From Paramicrobacterium humi (GTDB lineage Bacteria; Actinomycetota; Actinomycetes; Actinomycetales; Microbacteriaceae), in NCBI RefSeq assembly GCF_900105715.1, contig NZ_FNRY01000002.1, positions 240,056-304,055 on the forward strand: a stretch of DNA of 64,000 nt, read 5' to 3'. Shown piece after piece: positions 1 through 11,840 of the stretch. Made by a program: the position numbers and the translations under genes. How positions within the stretch are numbered: the first letter of the stretch is position 1; every line of letters begins with the position of its first letter. The notes below the pieces were generated by a model. The model searched no databases. It had not been told where the DNA came from and saw only the letters and a list, made by a program, of their open reading frames with translations.

Positions 1-1
1 C

Positions 2-2098
<2,097 letters not shown>

Positions 2099-2107
2099 CG
2101 CCGCGCG

Positions 2108-3796
2108 TCACTCCGCGTCGAGCAGCTGGTCGCGGACCTTCTTGCGCAGCACCTTCCCGATGAGCGAGAGCGGAAGCTCGTCGAGCACGACGATGCGGCG
2201 CGGAACCTTGTACGGGGTGAGGACGTCGCGCGCGAACGACCGCAGCTCCTCGGGGTCGATGCTCTCGCCGGGCGCCGCGACGACCGCTGCGACGACGTCC
2301 TCGCCGGAGTGCGCGCTCGGCAGACCCACCACGGCGGCGTCCGCGACGCTCGGGTGGCTGCGCAGCGCGTTCTCCACCTCCGACGGCGACACGTTGAAGC
2401 CGCCCGTGATGATGAGCTCCTTCAGCCGGTCGACGATCGTGATGAAGCCGTCGTCGTCCATCGTGACCATGTCGCCCGTGCGGAACCAGTCGCCGTCGAC
2501 GAAGACCTCGGCGGTGGCATCCGGGTTGTTGAAATAGCCCCGGAACACCTGCGGCCCGCGGACGATGAGCTCGCCCTCCTCACCGCGCGGCACGTCGACG
2601 GTCGGATTCTCCGGGTCCACGACGCGCACGTGCGTGCTCGGCAGCGGAAGGCCGACGGTGCCGGGCTTCCGGTTGTCGGCGACCGGATTCGCCATGAGCA
2701 CGGGGGAGCACTCGCTGAGCCCGTAGCCCTCGACGAGGTAGCCGTTCGAGGCCTTCTCCCACGGCTCGACCAGATCCTGCGAGAGCGGCATGGCACCCGA
2801 GATGCCGATCTCGATGCCGTCGAGCGAGACGCCCTGCGTGCGCGCCGCGTCGAGCAGTCGCGCGGCGATCGGCGGGACGGCCGGGAAGAACGTCGGCGGG
2901 TGCTTGCGCACGACCTTGAGCACGAGGTCGGGGTCGAACTTGGGGAACAGCACGAGGCGGGCGCCCATGCTCATCGCGAAGGTCAGGCACAACGTGAGCC
3001 CGTATGCGTGGAACATGGGGAGCACCGCGTACACGACGCAATCGCCGCGCGTGATCGTCGGCACCCACGCGCGCGCCTGGGCCGCGTTCGACAGCAGATT
3101 GGCGTGGCTGAGCACTGCACCCTTCGGGAAGCCTGTCGTGCCGCTCGTGTACTGGATGACGGCGACGTCGTCCGGTCGTGGGAAGGGGTGATCGGCGGCG
3201 ATGCGCTCCGTCGAGGTGAGCTGCTCCCAGGCGATCGTTCCGGACACGGCCGTGGTCAGCGCCGCGCGCGACTCACGCGCCTTCTTGACCGGCAACCGCA
3301 GCATCGCGCGCATCGAGAACGGCATCGATCGCGTGATGTCGACGGAGATGAGAGTCGTGACGGCGATGTCGTCGGGCATCGCCTGCATGGTCGCGACAAC
3401 GTTGTTCCACACGATCGCGGTCTTCGCGCCGTGGTCTTCGAACTGGTGACGCAGCTCACGCGGGGTGTACAGCGGATTGTGCTCGACGACGATCGCACCC
3501 AGCCGCAGCACGGCATAGAACGCGACGATGTGCTGCGGACAGTTCGGCAGCACGATCGCCACACGGTCACCCGCGGCGACGCCGCGACGCCGCAGAGCCT
3601 CCGCGACCCGCGCGACGGCGTCCTCGAGCTGCGCGTACGTCGTCTCGGCGCCGAAGAACTCCAGCGCGACCGCGTCGGGAAAGTCCTTCGCCGACTGCTC
3701 GACGATGCCGACGAGTGAGCCGCTCGGCTCGTCGATCGTGGCCGGAACGCCGGCGGAGTAGCTGCTGATCCACGGGGCGTCGTTGTCTTGCGTCAC
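2108..3796 (-). CDS. Long-chain fatty acid/acyl-CoA ligase (AMP-dependent synthetase)
   Basis: A 562-residue ANL-superfamily enzyme that activates a carboxylic acid as its acyl-AMP and transfers it to CoA. The AMP-binding signature YTSGTTGFPKGA lies around residue 212; the motifs GYGLSECSP and WFRTGD follow, and the C-terminal LIGKVLRKKVR supplies the catalytic lysine. Length and motif layout suit medium/long-chain acyl-CoA ligases of the FadD type. I chose GTG at 3796, which gives a start of VTQDNDAPW; the frame stays open upstream but would run into the gatC promoter and coding region. GGAGG lies almost on top of this GTG, so the transcript may be leaderless. The acid substrate cannot be read from the sequence. 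Convergent with ligA. Confidence 0.88.
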   Translation of the reverse strand: MTQDNDAPWISSYSAGVPATIDEPSGSLVGIVEQSAKDFPDAVALEFFGAETTYAQLEDAVARVAEALRRRGVAAGDRVAIVLPNCPQHIVAFYAVLRLGAIVVEHNPLYTPRELRHQFEDHGAKTAIVWNNVVATMQAMPDDIAVTTLISVDITRSMPFSMRAMLRLPVKKARESRAALTTAVSGTIAWEQLTSTERIAADHPFPRPDDVAVIQYTSGTTGFPKGAVLSHANLLSNAAQARAWVPTITRGDCVVYAVLPMFHAYGLTLCLTFAMSMGARLVLFPKFDPDLVLKVVRKHPPTFFPAVPPIAARLLDAARTQGVSLDGIEIGISGAMPLSQDLVEPWEKASNGYLVEGYGLSECSPVLMANPVADNRKPGTVGLPLPSTHVRVVDPENPTVDVPRGEEGELIVRGPQVFRGYFNNPDATAEVFVDGDWFRTGDMVTMDDDGFITIVDRLKELIITGGFNVSPSEVENALRSHPSVADAAVVGLPSAHSGEDVVAAVVAAPGESIDPEELRSFARDVLTPYKVPRRIVVLDELPLSLIGKVLRKKVRDQLLDAE

Positions 3797-3856
3797 CCCT
3801 CCACTGTAACGGCAGGCCGGCTTCCCGGCCGCGGGATCCGGGGCCGCGCGAGCACT

Positions 3857-3862
3857 TAGAAT
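3857..3862 (+). promoter_or_regulatory. Probable -10 element for gatCAB
   Basis: TAGAAT, 34 bases before the gatC ATG, in the divergent gap with the acyl-CoA ligase. No convincing -35 box is visible. A GGAGG ribosome-binding site lies between this element and the start codon, so this transcript would have a leader. Confidence 0.45.
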
Positions 3863-3896
3863 GGGAGCACACCCACCATCCCCGTGACGGAGGCCC

Positions 3897-4196
3897 ATGT
3901 CTGAAATATCCGAGGAGCAGGTGGCGCACTTGGCGAGCCTCGCCCGCATTGCGCTCACCGCTGAGGAGATCACGAGTCTCACCTCAGAGCTCGACCAGAT
4001 CGTCAACAGCATCGCGAAGGTGCAGGAGGTGGCGACAGAGGATGTTCCCGCGACGAGCCACCCGATCCCGCTGCAGAACGTGTTCCGCCCCGACGAGATC
4101 GGTCAGACCCTGACGCAGAAGCAGGCGCTGCAGAACGCTCCCGCCGACGACGGCGAGCGGTTCATCGTGTCGGCGATCCTTGGGGAGGAACAGTAG
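3897..4196 (+). CDS. gatC: Asp/Glu-tRNA amidotransferase subunit C
   Basis: Small (99-residue) subunit of the GatCAB amidotransferase, which converts Glu-tRNA(Gln) and/or Asp-tRNA(Asn) to the amidated forms. GatC wraps around GatA and stabilises the GatA-GatB complex. The N-terminal SEEQVAHLASLARIALTAEE pattern is typical of the family, and the length is normal. ATG start preceded by GGAGG. First gene of the gatC-gatA-gatB operon; its stop codon directly abuts the gatA ATG. Confidence 0.96.
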   Translation: MSEISEEQVAHLASLARIALTAEEITSLTSELDQIVNSIAKVQEVATEDVPATSHPIPLQNVFRPDEIGQTLTQKQALQNAPADDGERFIVSAILGEEQ

Positions 4197-5710
4197 ATGA
4201 GCGACATCACCCGCCTCGGCGCCGCCGAGCTCTCGGCCAAGCTCGCCGCGAAGGAACTGAGCTCCGTCGAAGCGACGCAGGCCCACCTCGACCGCATCGG
4301 CGTCGTCGACGGCGCCGTTCACGCCTTCCTGCACGTCTCCGACCACGCGCTCGATGTCGCCGCCGACATCGACAAGCGCCGGTCCGCAGGGGAGCAGCTC
4401 GGCGAGCTCGCCGGTGTGCCGCTCGCGATCAAGGACGTCCTCGTCACGACGGACATGCCTTCGACGTCGGGCAGCCGCATGCTCGAGGGCTACATGTCGC
4501 CCTTCGATGCCACCGTCGTCGCGCGCTCGCGCGCCGCGGGTCTCGTGCCGCTCGGCAAGACGAACATGGACGAGTTCGCGATGGGATCCTCCACCGAGCA
4601 CTCGGCGTTCGGTCCCACCCGCAACCCGTGGGACCTCGAGCGGATCCCCGGCGGCTCTGGCGGCGGTTCCGCGGCGGCCGTCGCCGCGTTCGAGGCTCCG
4701 CTCGCGCTCGGCAGCGACACGGGCGGCTCGATCCGCCAGCCCGCGCACGTCACGGGCACCGTCGGCGTCAAGCCGACGTACGGCGCCGTGAGCCGCTACG
4801 GCTCGATCGCCCTCGCGTCCTCCCTCGACCAGGTCGGCCCCGTCACACGCACGGTTCTCGACGCGGGCCTGCTGCAGGACGTGATCCAGGGCCACGACCC
4901 CTACGACTCCACCTCTCTCACCGATTCCTGGCCGTCGATGGCGGATGCCGCTCGCGCGGGCCTGCGCGGCGAGGGACTCGCCGGACTGAAGGTCGGCGTG
5001 ATCTCGGACCTGCTCGGCAGCGGCATCCAGTCGGGTGTCCTCTCGAGATTCCGCGAGGCGCTTGCGCTGCTTGAGAAGAACGGCGCGGAGATCGTCGAGG
5101 TCTCGGCGCCGCACTTCGAGTACGCCGTCGCCGCGTACTACCTCATCCTCCCGGCGGAGGCGTCGTCGAACCTCGCGCGCTTCGACTCCGTGCGATTCGG
5201 GCTGCGGGTCGAACCCGATGGCGGCGGAACCGTCGAGCAGGTCATGGCGGCCTCGCGCGAGGCCGGCTTCGGCCCCGAGGTGAAGCGCCGCATCATCCTC
5301 GGCACGTATGCGCTGAGCGCCGGCTACTACGACGCGTACTACGGCAGCGCGCAGAAAGTGCGCACGCTCATCCAGCGCGACTTCGCGAACGCGTTCGCGA
5401 ACGTCGACGTGCTCGCGAGCCCGAGCGCCCCGACGACGGCGTTCAAGCTCGCCGAGAAGCTCGACGACCCCATGGCGATGTACCTCAACGACGTCACGAC
5501 GATCCCCGCGAACCTCGCCGGTGTTCCCGGCATCAGCGTTCCGGTCGGCCTCGCGCCCGAAGACGGTCTGCCCGTCGGCATCCAATTCATGGCACCCGCC
5601 CGCGAAGACGCCCGCCTCTACCAGGTCGGCGCCTCACTCGAGTCGCTGCTCGAGGAGCAGTGGGGGCGCACACTTCTATCGCAGGCTCCTGAGCTCGGAG
5701 GGACGAACTG

Positions 5711-5711
<1 letters not shown>
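4197..5711 (+). CDS. gatA: Asp/Glu-tRNA amidotransferase subunit A
   Basis: Amidase-signature subunit (504 residues) that hydrolyses glutamine and delivers ammonia to GatB. The Ser-cisSer-Lys triad is present: the lysine in AIKDVLVT (about residue 81), the cis-serine region [11 protein letters not shown] (about 155), and the nucleophile in [12 protein letters not shown] (about 177). Translation is coupled to its neighbours: ATG directly follows the gatC stop, and its TGA shares one base with the gatB ATG. The family includes other amidases, but the gatC and gatB flanks settle the assignment. Confidence 0.97.
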
Positions 5712-7207
<1,496 letters not shown>

Positions 7208-7216
7208 AGCCTCATC

Positions 7217-7263
7217 TCGAGGGCCTGAGCGGAGAGGAAGAGACTCTCTGGTCAGGCCCTCGA
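7217..7263 (+). terminator. Hairpin after gatB, probable operon terminator
   Basis: TCGAGGGCCTGA at 7217-7228 pairs perfectly with TCAGGCCCTCGA at 7252-7263, a 12-bp stem; the loop holds a smaller GAGAG/CTCTC hairpin. It is followed only by the weakly T-rich TTGCGTT, so intrinsic termination is likely but not textbook. Confidence 0.6.
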
Positions 7264-7271
7264 TTGCGTTC

Positions 7272-7277
7272 TACTAT
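7272..7277 (+). promoter_or_regulatory. -10 element, leaderless start of the 7284 gene
   Basis: TACTAT ends exactly 6 bases before the ATG at 7284. That places the transcription start on or beside the A of the start codon. No Shine-Dalgarno sequence lies between. Confidence 0.55.
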
Positions 7278-7283
7278 GAAGCC

Positions 7284-7877
7284 ATGCTCATCGAGGGCAC
7301 GCTTCGATGGGAGGTCACGGAAGACTGCCCGTGGGACCTCCTGCTCGCGCTCGGCCTCCGCGATCTCGCCGGGCTCGATGCGGTGTGCGAAGAGGACGTG
7401 CCCCGCGGAATCCCTGACATCGGACGCATCAGCACCTCGGGCATCGACATGGCGCAATTGGAAGCGCAATGGCGCGGCTGGTGGGCGGGCCTCATCCGCC
7501 GTGAGACGCGACCGTTCATCAGCCAAGTGCGGCCGCCCCACTTCGCCGTGTTCGATCGCGCTCTCGAACTGCAGGAGCTCGTGTACCGCGGGTACGACCG
7601 GGCGATGGGCTGGGCGAAGCTGCGCCGCTTCGAGTACTTGCGCGCCGTCGAACGACGCCACCATCCGCTCGAAGACGTGTACCGCATGGTGCAGCAGCGC
7701 CAGTTCGAGCTGCGGCGCCAGTCGAGCTCCTTCCGGCTCGACCTGACCGTGCTCCCCGTGGCGCGCACGGGCGCATGGGTCGTCGCTCCCGACACCGTCG
7801 TCGTGAGCGAGAGCCTGCGGGACGACGCGAGCGCATTCCGGGACTGGCTGCACCCCGTCGTGATCGCCCTCGTCTGA
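7284..7877 (+). CDS. Hypothetical protein, 197 residues
   Basis: I do not recognise a functional family. It is a soluble, mixed-charge protein rich in Trp and Arg, with no signal peptide and no membrane segment. The middle (about 50-140) looks helical, with clusters such as QWRGWWAGLIRR and RRFEYLRAVERRHH. The C-terminus ends in a hydrophobic strand-like segment (LHPVVIALV). Codon use and GC match the neighbours, so it is probably an inherited lineage gene. It lies alone between the gatB terminator and dinB, with its own leaderless-type promoter. Real coding is supported by length, codon bias and conserved promoter spacing. Confidence 0.75.
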   Translation: MLIEGTLRWEVTEDCPWDLLLALGLRDLAGLDAVCEEDVPRGIPDIGRISTSGIDMAQLEAQWRGWWAGLIRRETRPFISQVRPPHFAVFDRALELQELVYRGYDRAMGWAKLRRFEYLRAVERRHHPLEDVYRMVQQRQFELRRQSSSFRLDLTVLPVARTGAWVVAPDTVVVSESLRDDASAFRDWLHPVVIALV

Positions 7878-7909
7878 TCGCGCATTCCGTCGGTGTCGGC
7901 GACTCCTGC

Positions 7910-7915
7910 GAGAAT
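7910..7915 (+). promoter_or_regulatory. -10-like element before dinB
   Basis: GAGAAT ends 6 bases before the dinB ATG. GGAGG lies inside the 6-base gap, too close to the ATG to act well as a ribosome-binding site, so leaderless initiation is plausible. No LexA/SOS box is obvious. Confidence 0.4.
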
Positions 7916-7921
7916 GGAGGT

Positions 7922-9178
7922 ATGTCTCGTCAGGACGGTCGACTGCGCCGCATCTCGGCGGACTCGGTCGACGATGCAGGGGCGACGATCCTGCACGTGG
8001 ACATGGACGCATTCTTCGCGTCCGTCGAGCTCCTCGATCATCCCGAGCTCCTCGGAAAGCCGGTGATCGTCGGCCACAGGGAAGGCCGCTCTGTCGTCAC
8101 GACCGCGACCTACGAGGCCCGCGCCTACGGCGTCGGCTCGGCCATGCCGATGGCGCGGGCGCTCCAGCTGTGCCCGAACGCGATAGTGCTCACGCCGCGC
8201 CACGAACTGTACCGCGACTACTCGGCTCGCGTGATGGCTGTTTTCGAGCAGGTGACGCCCGTCGTCGAGAAGCTCAGCATCGACGAGGCGTTCCTCGACG
8301 TCGCCGGCGCACGTCGGCTCCTCGGGTCGCCCGCGCACATCGCTCGGATGCTGCGCGAGCGCGTGCGCGCGGAGACGGGGCTCACGTGCTCCATCGGCGT
8401 CGCGGCGACGAAGTTCCTCGCGAAGCTCGCGTCGGGAATGGCGAAGCCCGACGGTCTTCTCGTCATCCCTCCCGCCGAATCCCTCGAGTTCCTGCGCCCA
8501 CTGCCCATTCGCGCGTTGTGGGGCGTCGGAGGGAAGACCGAAGAGTCCCTCAGCCGGCTCGGTCTGCGCACCGTCGCCGATATTGCCGACGTTCCCCTGT
8601 CGGCGCTGCGCAGGGCGGTCGGGGACGCCACAGCGGTGCGCCTGCACGAACTCGCGAACGGCCGCGACCCGCGCGCGGTCGAGACGCAGCGCATCGAGAA
8701 GAGCGTCGGGCACGAGGTCACCTTCCACGAGGACATCAGCGATTCTGGACGCCTGGAACGCGAACTCCTGCGGCTCGCTTCCCAGGTCGGCGAGCGCTTG
8801 CGCCGAACGGACACGCTGGCCGGAAGCGTCGCGCTCAAACTCCGCTACAGCGACTTCACGACGGTCTCGCGCACGCGTCGGCTGCCCGAGCCAAGCAATG
8901 TCGGGCGCCGCATCTACGACGCGAGCCTCGCACTGTTCCGAGAACTCGGTGTCGGTGCTCGCCCGGTCCGGCTCATCGGCGTGCGCGCCGAGAACCTCGA
9001 CGCGGGCCAGTTGAGCGCGGGACTGTGGGATCCGGATGCCGACTGGCGCGACGCGGAGACGGCGATCGACGGTCTGCGCGAGAAATTCGGCAAGGCCGTC
9101 GTCACACCGGCGTCTCTTCTCGGCGCCCGGCCAGGGACAGCCGGCGGGACACGCCAGCCGGGCACTCCCGGGAGCTGA
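7922..9178 (+). CDS. dinB: DNA polymerase IV (Y family)
   Basis: Error-prone translesion polymerase of 418 residues. The catalytic motifs are intact: DMDAFFASVE near residue 26 (first metal ligand) and SIDEAFLD near 120 (remaining acidic ligands). Next come the palm/thumb helix-hairpin-helix (LWGVGGKTEESLSRLGLRTVADIA, near 200) and the little-finger domain (about 240-350). The C-terminal tail of about 40 residues is Gly/Pro rich and ends without a clear clamp-binding pentapeptide that I can assign confidently. I chose ATG at 7922; the frame is open further upstream, but that would overlap the preceding gene. Confidence 0.93.
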   Translation: MSRQDGRLRRISADSVDDAGATILHVDMDAFFASVELLDHPELLGKPVIVGHREGRSVVTTATYEARAYGVGSAMPMARALQLCPNAIVLTPRHELYRDYSARVMAVFEQVTPVVEKLSIDEAFLDVAGARRLLGSPAHIARMLRERVRAETGLTCSIGVAATKFLAKLASGMAKPDGLLVIPPAESLEFLRPLPIRALWGVGGKTEESLSRLGLRTVADIADVPLSALRRAVGDATAVRLHELANGRDPRAVETQRIEKSVGHEVTFHEDISDSGRLERELLRLASQVGERLRRTDTLAGSVALKLRYSDFTTVSRTRRLPEPSNVGRRIYDASLALFRELGVGARPVRLIGVRAENLDAGQLSAGLWDPDADWRDAETAIDGLREKFGKAVVTPASLLGARPGTAGGTRQPGTPGS

Positions 9179-9219
9179 GAGTCCCCGAGCTATGCCTGTG
9201 CAGACCAGACTGGGCGGGG

Positions 9220-9225
9220 TAGCGT
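9220..9225 (+). promoter_or_regulatory. -10 element, leaderless start of the GerW-like gene
   Basis: TAGCGT ends 6 bases before the ATG at 9232, the same spacing seen at several other genes in this window. There is no Shine-Dalgarno sequence. Confidence 0.45.
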
Positions 9226-9231
9226 TGGCAC

Positions 9232-9582
9232 ATGGATAACGTAGCGCTGGAACTGGCAGACAAATTCAAATCGGTCGGGGTCTCGACGGTGTACGGCGAG
9301 ATCGTTGACGTCGACGGCGTCAAGATCGTCCCTGTCGCGCTTGCGAGCTTCGGCTTCGGCGCGGGCGAGGGAGACGCGTCGAGCGATATCAAGGCCGACA
9401 ACAAGGCCGCGGGCGGCGGTGGCGGAGGCGGCGGGATGAGCGTGCCGATCGGCGCGTACATCCGCACGAGTGACGGTGTTCGCTTCGAACCGAACCTCGT
9501 GTCCCTGCTCACTGTCGCGATCCCGTTCGTGTGGGTTCTCGGCAAGGCACTCAAGGTCATCATCAAGGCGCTCAAGAAGTAG
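9232..9582 (+). CDS. GerW/YtfJ-family protein
   Basis: A 116-residue protein with the layout of the GerW (YtfJ) family: an N-terminal strand segment (VSTVYGEIVDVDGVKIVPVALASFGFGAG), a polyglycine linker at about residues 62-69, a second conserved block (MSVPIGAYIRTSDGVRF), and a hydrophobic C-terminal helix with a lysine tail. In Bacillus the family member is needed for spore germination, but homologues occur widely in non-sporulating actinobacteria, where the role is unknown. No sporulation gene is nearby. It lies between dinB and the TPP riboswitch and looks monocistronic. Confidence 0.7.
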   Translation: MDNVALELADKFKSVGVSTVYGEIVDVDGVKIVPVALASFGFGAGEGDASSDIKADNKAAGGGGGGGGMSVPIGAYIRTSDGVRFEPNLVSLLTVAIPFVWVLGKALKVIIKALKK

Positions 9583-9603
9583 CGAGCGGCTACACTTGAG
9601 CTA

Positions 9604-9693
9604 ACACGGGAGTCCGGTGAGCCGGGCTGAGAGGAAGGTTCTCAACCTTCGACCGTCGAACCTGATCTGGATAATGCCAGCGCAGGGAGGCAA
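9604..9693 (+). ncRNA. TPP riboswitch (THI element)
   Basis: The conserved thi-box cores are present: GGGCTGAGAGGAA around 9622-9635, and the 3' half ACCTGATCTGGATAATGCCA followed by GCGCAGGGA around 9660-9688. It sits about 50 bases upstream of the ECF transporter operon, whose ribosome-binding site AGGAAGGG (9725-9732) lies past the aptamer. CCCGTG at 9704-9709 is complementary to CACGGG at 9605-9610 and could take part in switching. TPP binding is expected to reduce expression of the transporter. Confidence 0.92.
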
Positions 9694-9740
9694 ATTCTCA
9701 ATACCCGTGCCCTATTCACCGCATAGGAAGGGCACGACAC

Positions 9741-10358
9741 GTGCAGACCGCAACACACACCACCACTCCGAAGCGCCGGCTGAAGTGGCGCGTCGTCGAC
9801 ATCGTCACCGCGAGCATCATCGGCGTCGCGTCCGGCGTCGTCTTCCTGTTCTGGAACATCGCCTATGGACCGTTGAGCGTTCCGCTCGCGTTCACTCCCG
9901 GGCTCTCGGCGCTGCTCGGCGGCGGCTGGCTGTTCGCCGGCGTGCTCAGCGGCCTCATCATCCGGAAGCCGGGAGCGGCACTGTACTCCGAGCTCGTCGC
10001 GGCCACCGTGTCGGCGCTCGTCGGCAACCAATGGGGGTTCTCCACCGTCATCTGGGGAGTCGTGCAGGGACTCGGCGCCGAGATCGTCTTCGCGATCTTC
10101 CTCTACGCCCACTATCGGTTGTACGTCGCTCTTCTCGCCGGATTCGGCGCGGGACTCGCCATGGCATTTCTCGACACCACGTTCACCGACTACGCGGCGC
10201 TCGACAGCGGCTTCAAGCTCGTCTACTACGTGAGCGCAGCCGTGTCCGGCGTCATCATCGCGGGGGGTCTGTCCTGGCTCGCCGCCCGCGGACTCGCGGC
10301 CGCCGGAGCGCTCGATCGGTTCGCCGCCGGCCGTGAGGCGCGTCGGAAAGCGGCGTAG
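9741..10358 (+). CDS. ykoE: ECF transporter S component for thiamine/HMP (YkoE family)
   Basis: Substrate-binding membrane subunit of an energy-coupling-factor importer, 205 residues. Several hydrophobic segments are visible (roughly 20-40, 50-75, 80-105, 115-140, 170-195). The family is recognised from the local pattern IVTASIIGVASGVVFLFWN, and by the upstream TPP riboswitch and downstream YkoD/YkoC partners. YkoE proteins are thought to bind hydroxymethylpyrimidine or thiamine; which one cannot be told from the sequence. GTG start, supported by AGGAAGGG. The stop abuts the ykoD ATG. Confidence 0.88.
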   Translation: MQTATHTTTPKRRLKWRVVDIVTASIIGVASGVVFLFWNIAYGPLSVPLAFTPGLSALLGGGWLFAGVLSGLIIRKPGAALYSELVAATVSALVGNQWGFSTVIWGVVQGLGAEIVFAIFLYAHYRLYVALLAGFGAGLAMAFLDTTFTDYAALDSGFKLVYYVSAAVSGVIIAGGLSWLAARGLAAAGALDRFAAGREARRKAA

Positions 10359-11840
10359 ATGCCTGCCGCTCGGGGCGCCGCCGTTCGCGCGCGTGGCTGG
10401 GGCTGGACGCACGCAGGGCGGAACCGCCCTGCCGTCGCCGGGCTCGACATCGACATCGAGCCGGGGGAGCGCATACTCCTGCTCGGCGCTTCCGGAGCCG
10501 GCAAGTCGACTCTGCTGCACGCGATGGCGGGGGTGCTCGGCGGCGAGGACGAGGGCGAGCAGGTCGGCAGCCTGCTCGTCGACGGCCGTCGGCCCGCCGA
10601 TGTTCGCGGCGTCGCCGGGCTGGTGCTGCAGGATCCCGACAGCCAGGTCGTCCTCGCGCGCGTGGGCGACGACGTCGCCTTCGCATGCGAGAACCTCCAG
10701 ATTCCGCGCGACGAGATCTGGCACCGTGTGCGCTGGGCCGTGGATGCCGTCGGGCTCGACGTTCCGCTCGACCACCCCACCTCGCAGCTGTCCGGCGGAC
10801 AGATGCAGCGACTCGTCCTCGCCGGCATCCTCGCGATGCGACCACGGCTGCTGCTGCTCGACGAGCCGACCGCCAACCTCGACCCGGACGGCGTCGCCGA
10901 GATCCGAGACGTCGTCGCGCACGTCGCCGCGCAGACCGGACTGACGCTCGTCGTCGTCGAACACCGGGTCTCGGTGTGGCAGGACATCGTCGACCGCGTC
11001 GTCGTGCTGCAGCCCGGCGGCGGTGTCGAGACGCAGGGCGCGCCGGATCGCATTCTCGGCGACCGCGGCGCCGAGCTCGCCGCCGCCGGGATCTGGGTGC
11101 CGCAGCATCCGCCCGCCCTGCCGCCGAAGAGCACCGGTGCGCCGGGTGACGACCTGCTGACGGCGGACCGGCTCGCGGTCGGCCGCACAGCATTCGGCCG
11201 TCGCAGCGCCCGGGTCGCGGCGAGCGGGATCGACGTGGCCGTCTCACACGGCTGCGCGACGGCGATCAGCGGGCCGAACGGCGCCGGCAAGAGCACCCTC
11301 GCTCTGACCCTCGCGGGCCTTCTCGACCCGGTCGCCGGAACCCTGCGCGCCCACCAAGCCCTGGCGGACGGACTCGGCCCCGAGCCGCACCGCTGGCGGT
11401 CCCGCGACCTGCTCACGCGCATCGGCACCGTCTTCCAGCAGCCCGAACACCAGTTCCTCGCCACGAGCGTGCGGCGAGAACTACGCATCGGGCCGCACGC
11501 GCTGCGCTGCGACGAGGCCGAGATCGAGCGCCGCGTCGACGAGCTTCTGAGTCGGCTCCGACTGGCGCACCTCGCCGACGCGAACCCGTTCACGCTGTCC
11601 GGAGGCGAGAAGCGGCGCTTGTCGGTTGCGACGATCCTCGCGACACGGCCGCACGTGCTCGTGCTCGACGAACCGACCTTCGGCCAGGACGCCGTCACAT
11701 GGCGAGAGCTCGTGCTCCTGCTGCGCGAGCTCCGAACGGAAGGACGCGGGATCGTCGCCGTCACCCACGATCGGCCGTTCGTGGACGCGATCGCCGACCG
11801 TGAAGTGCGGCTCGAGCGGACGGAGCCGGTGCTGCGATGA
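10359..11840 (+). CDS. ykoD: ECF transporter ATPase, two fused ABC domains (YkoD)
   Basis: 493 residues containing two complete ABC ATPase domains in one chain, which power the importer. First domain: Walker A GASGAGKST near 45, signature LSGGQMQRL near 145, Walker B LLLLDEPTANLD near 167. Second domain: Walker A GPNGAGKST near 308, signature LSGGEKRRLS near 414, Walker B VLVLDEPTFGQD near 433. Fusion of the two ATPases is typical of the YkoD family. ATG directly follows the ykoE stop; the stop overlaps the ykoC ATG (ATGA). Confidence 0.93.
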   Translation: MPAARGAAVRARGWGWTHAGRNRPAVAGLDIDIEPGERILLLGASGAGKSTLLHAMAGVLGGEDEGEQVGSLLVDGRRPADVRGVAGLVLQDPDSQVVLARVGDDVAFACENLQIPRDEIWHRVRWAVDAVGLDVPLDHPTSQLSGGQMQRLVLAGILAMRPRLLLLDEPTANLDPDGVAEIRDVVAHVAAQTGLTLVVVEHRVSVWQDIVDRVVVLQPGGGVETQGAPDRILGDRGAELAAAGIWVPQHPPALPPKSTGAPGDDLLTADRLAVGRTAFGRRSARVAASGIDVAVSHGCATAISGPNGAGKSTLALTLAGLLDPVAGTLRAHQALADGLGPEPHRWRSRDLLTRIGTVFQQPEHQFLATSVRRELRIGPHALRCDEAEIERRVDELLSRLRLAHLADANPFTLSGGEKRRLSVATILATRPHVLVLDEPTFGQDAVTWRELVLLLRELRTEGRGIVAVTHDRPFVDAIADREVRLERTEPVLR

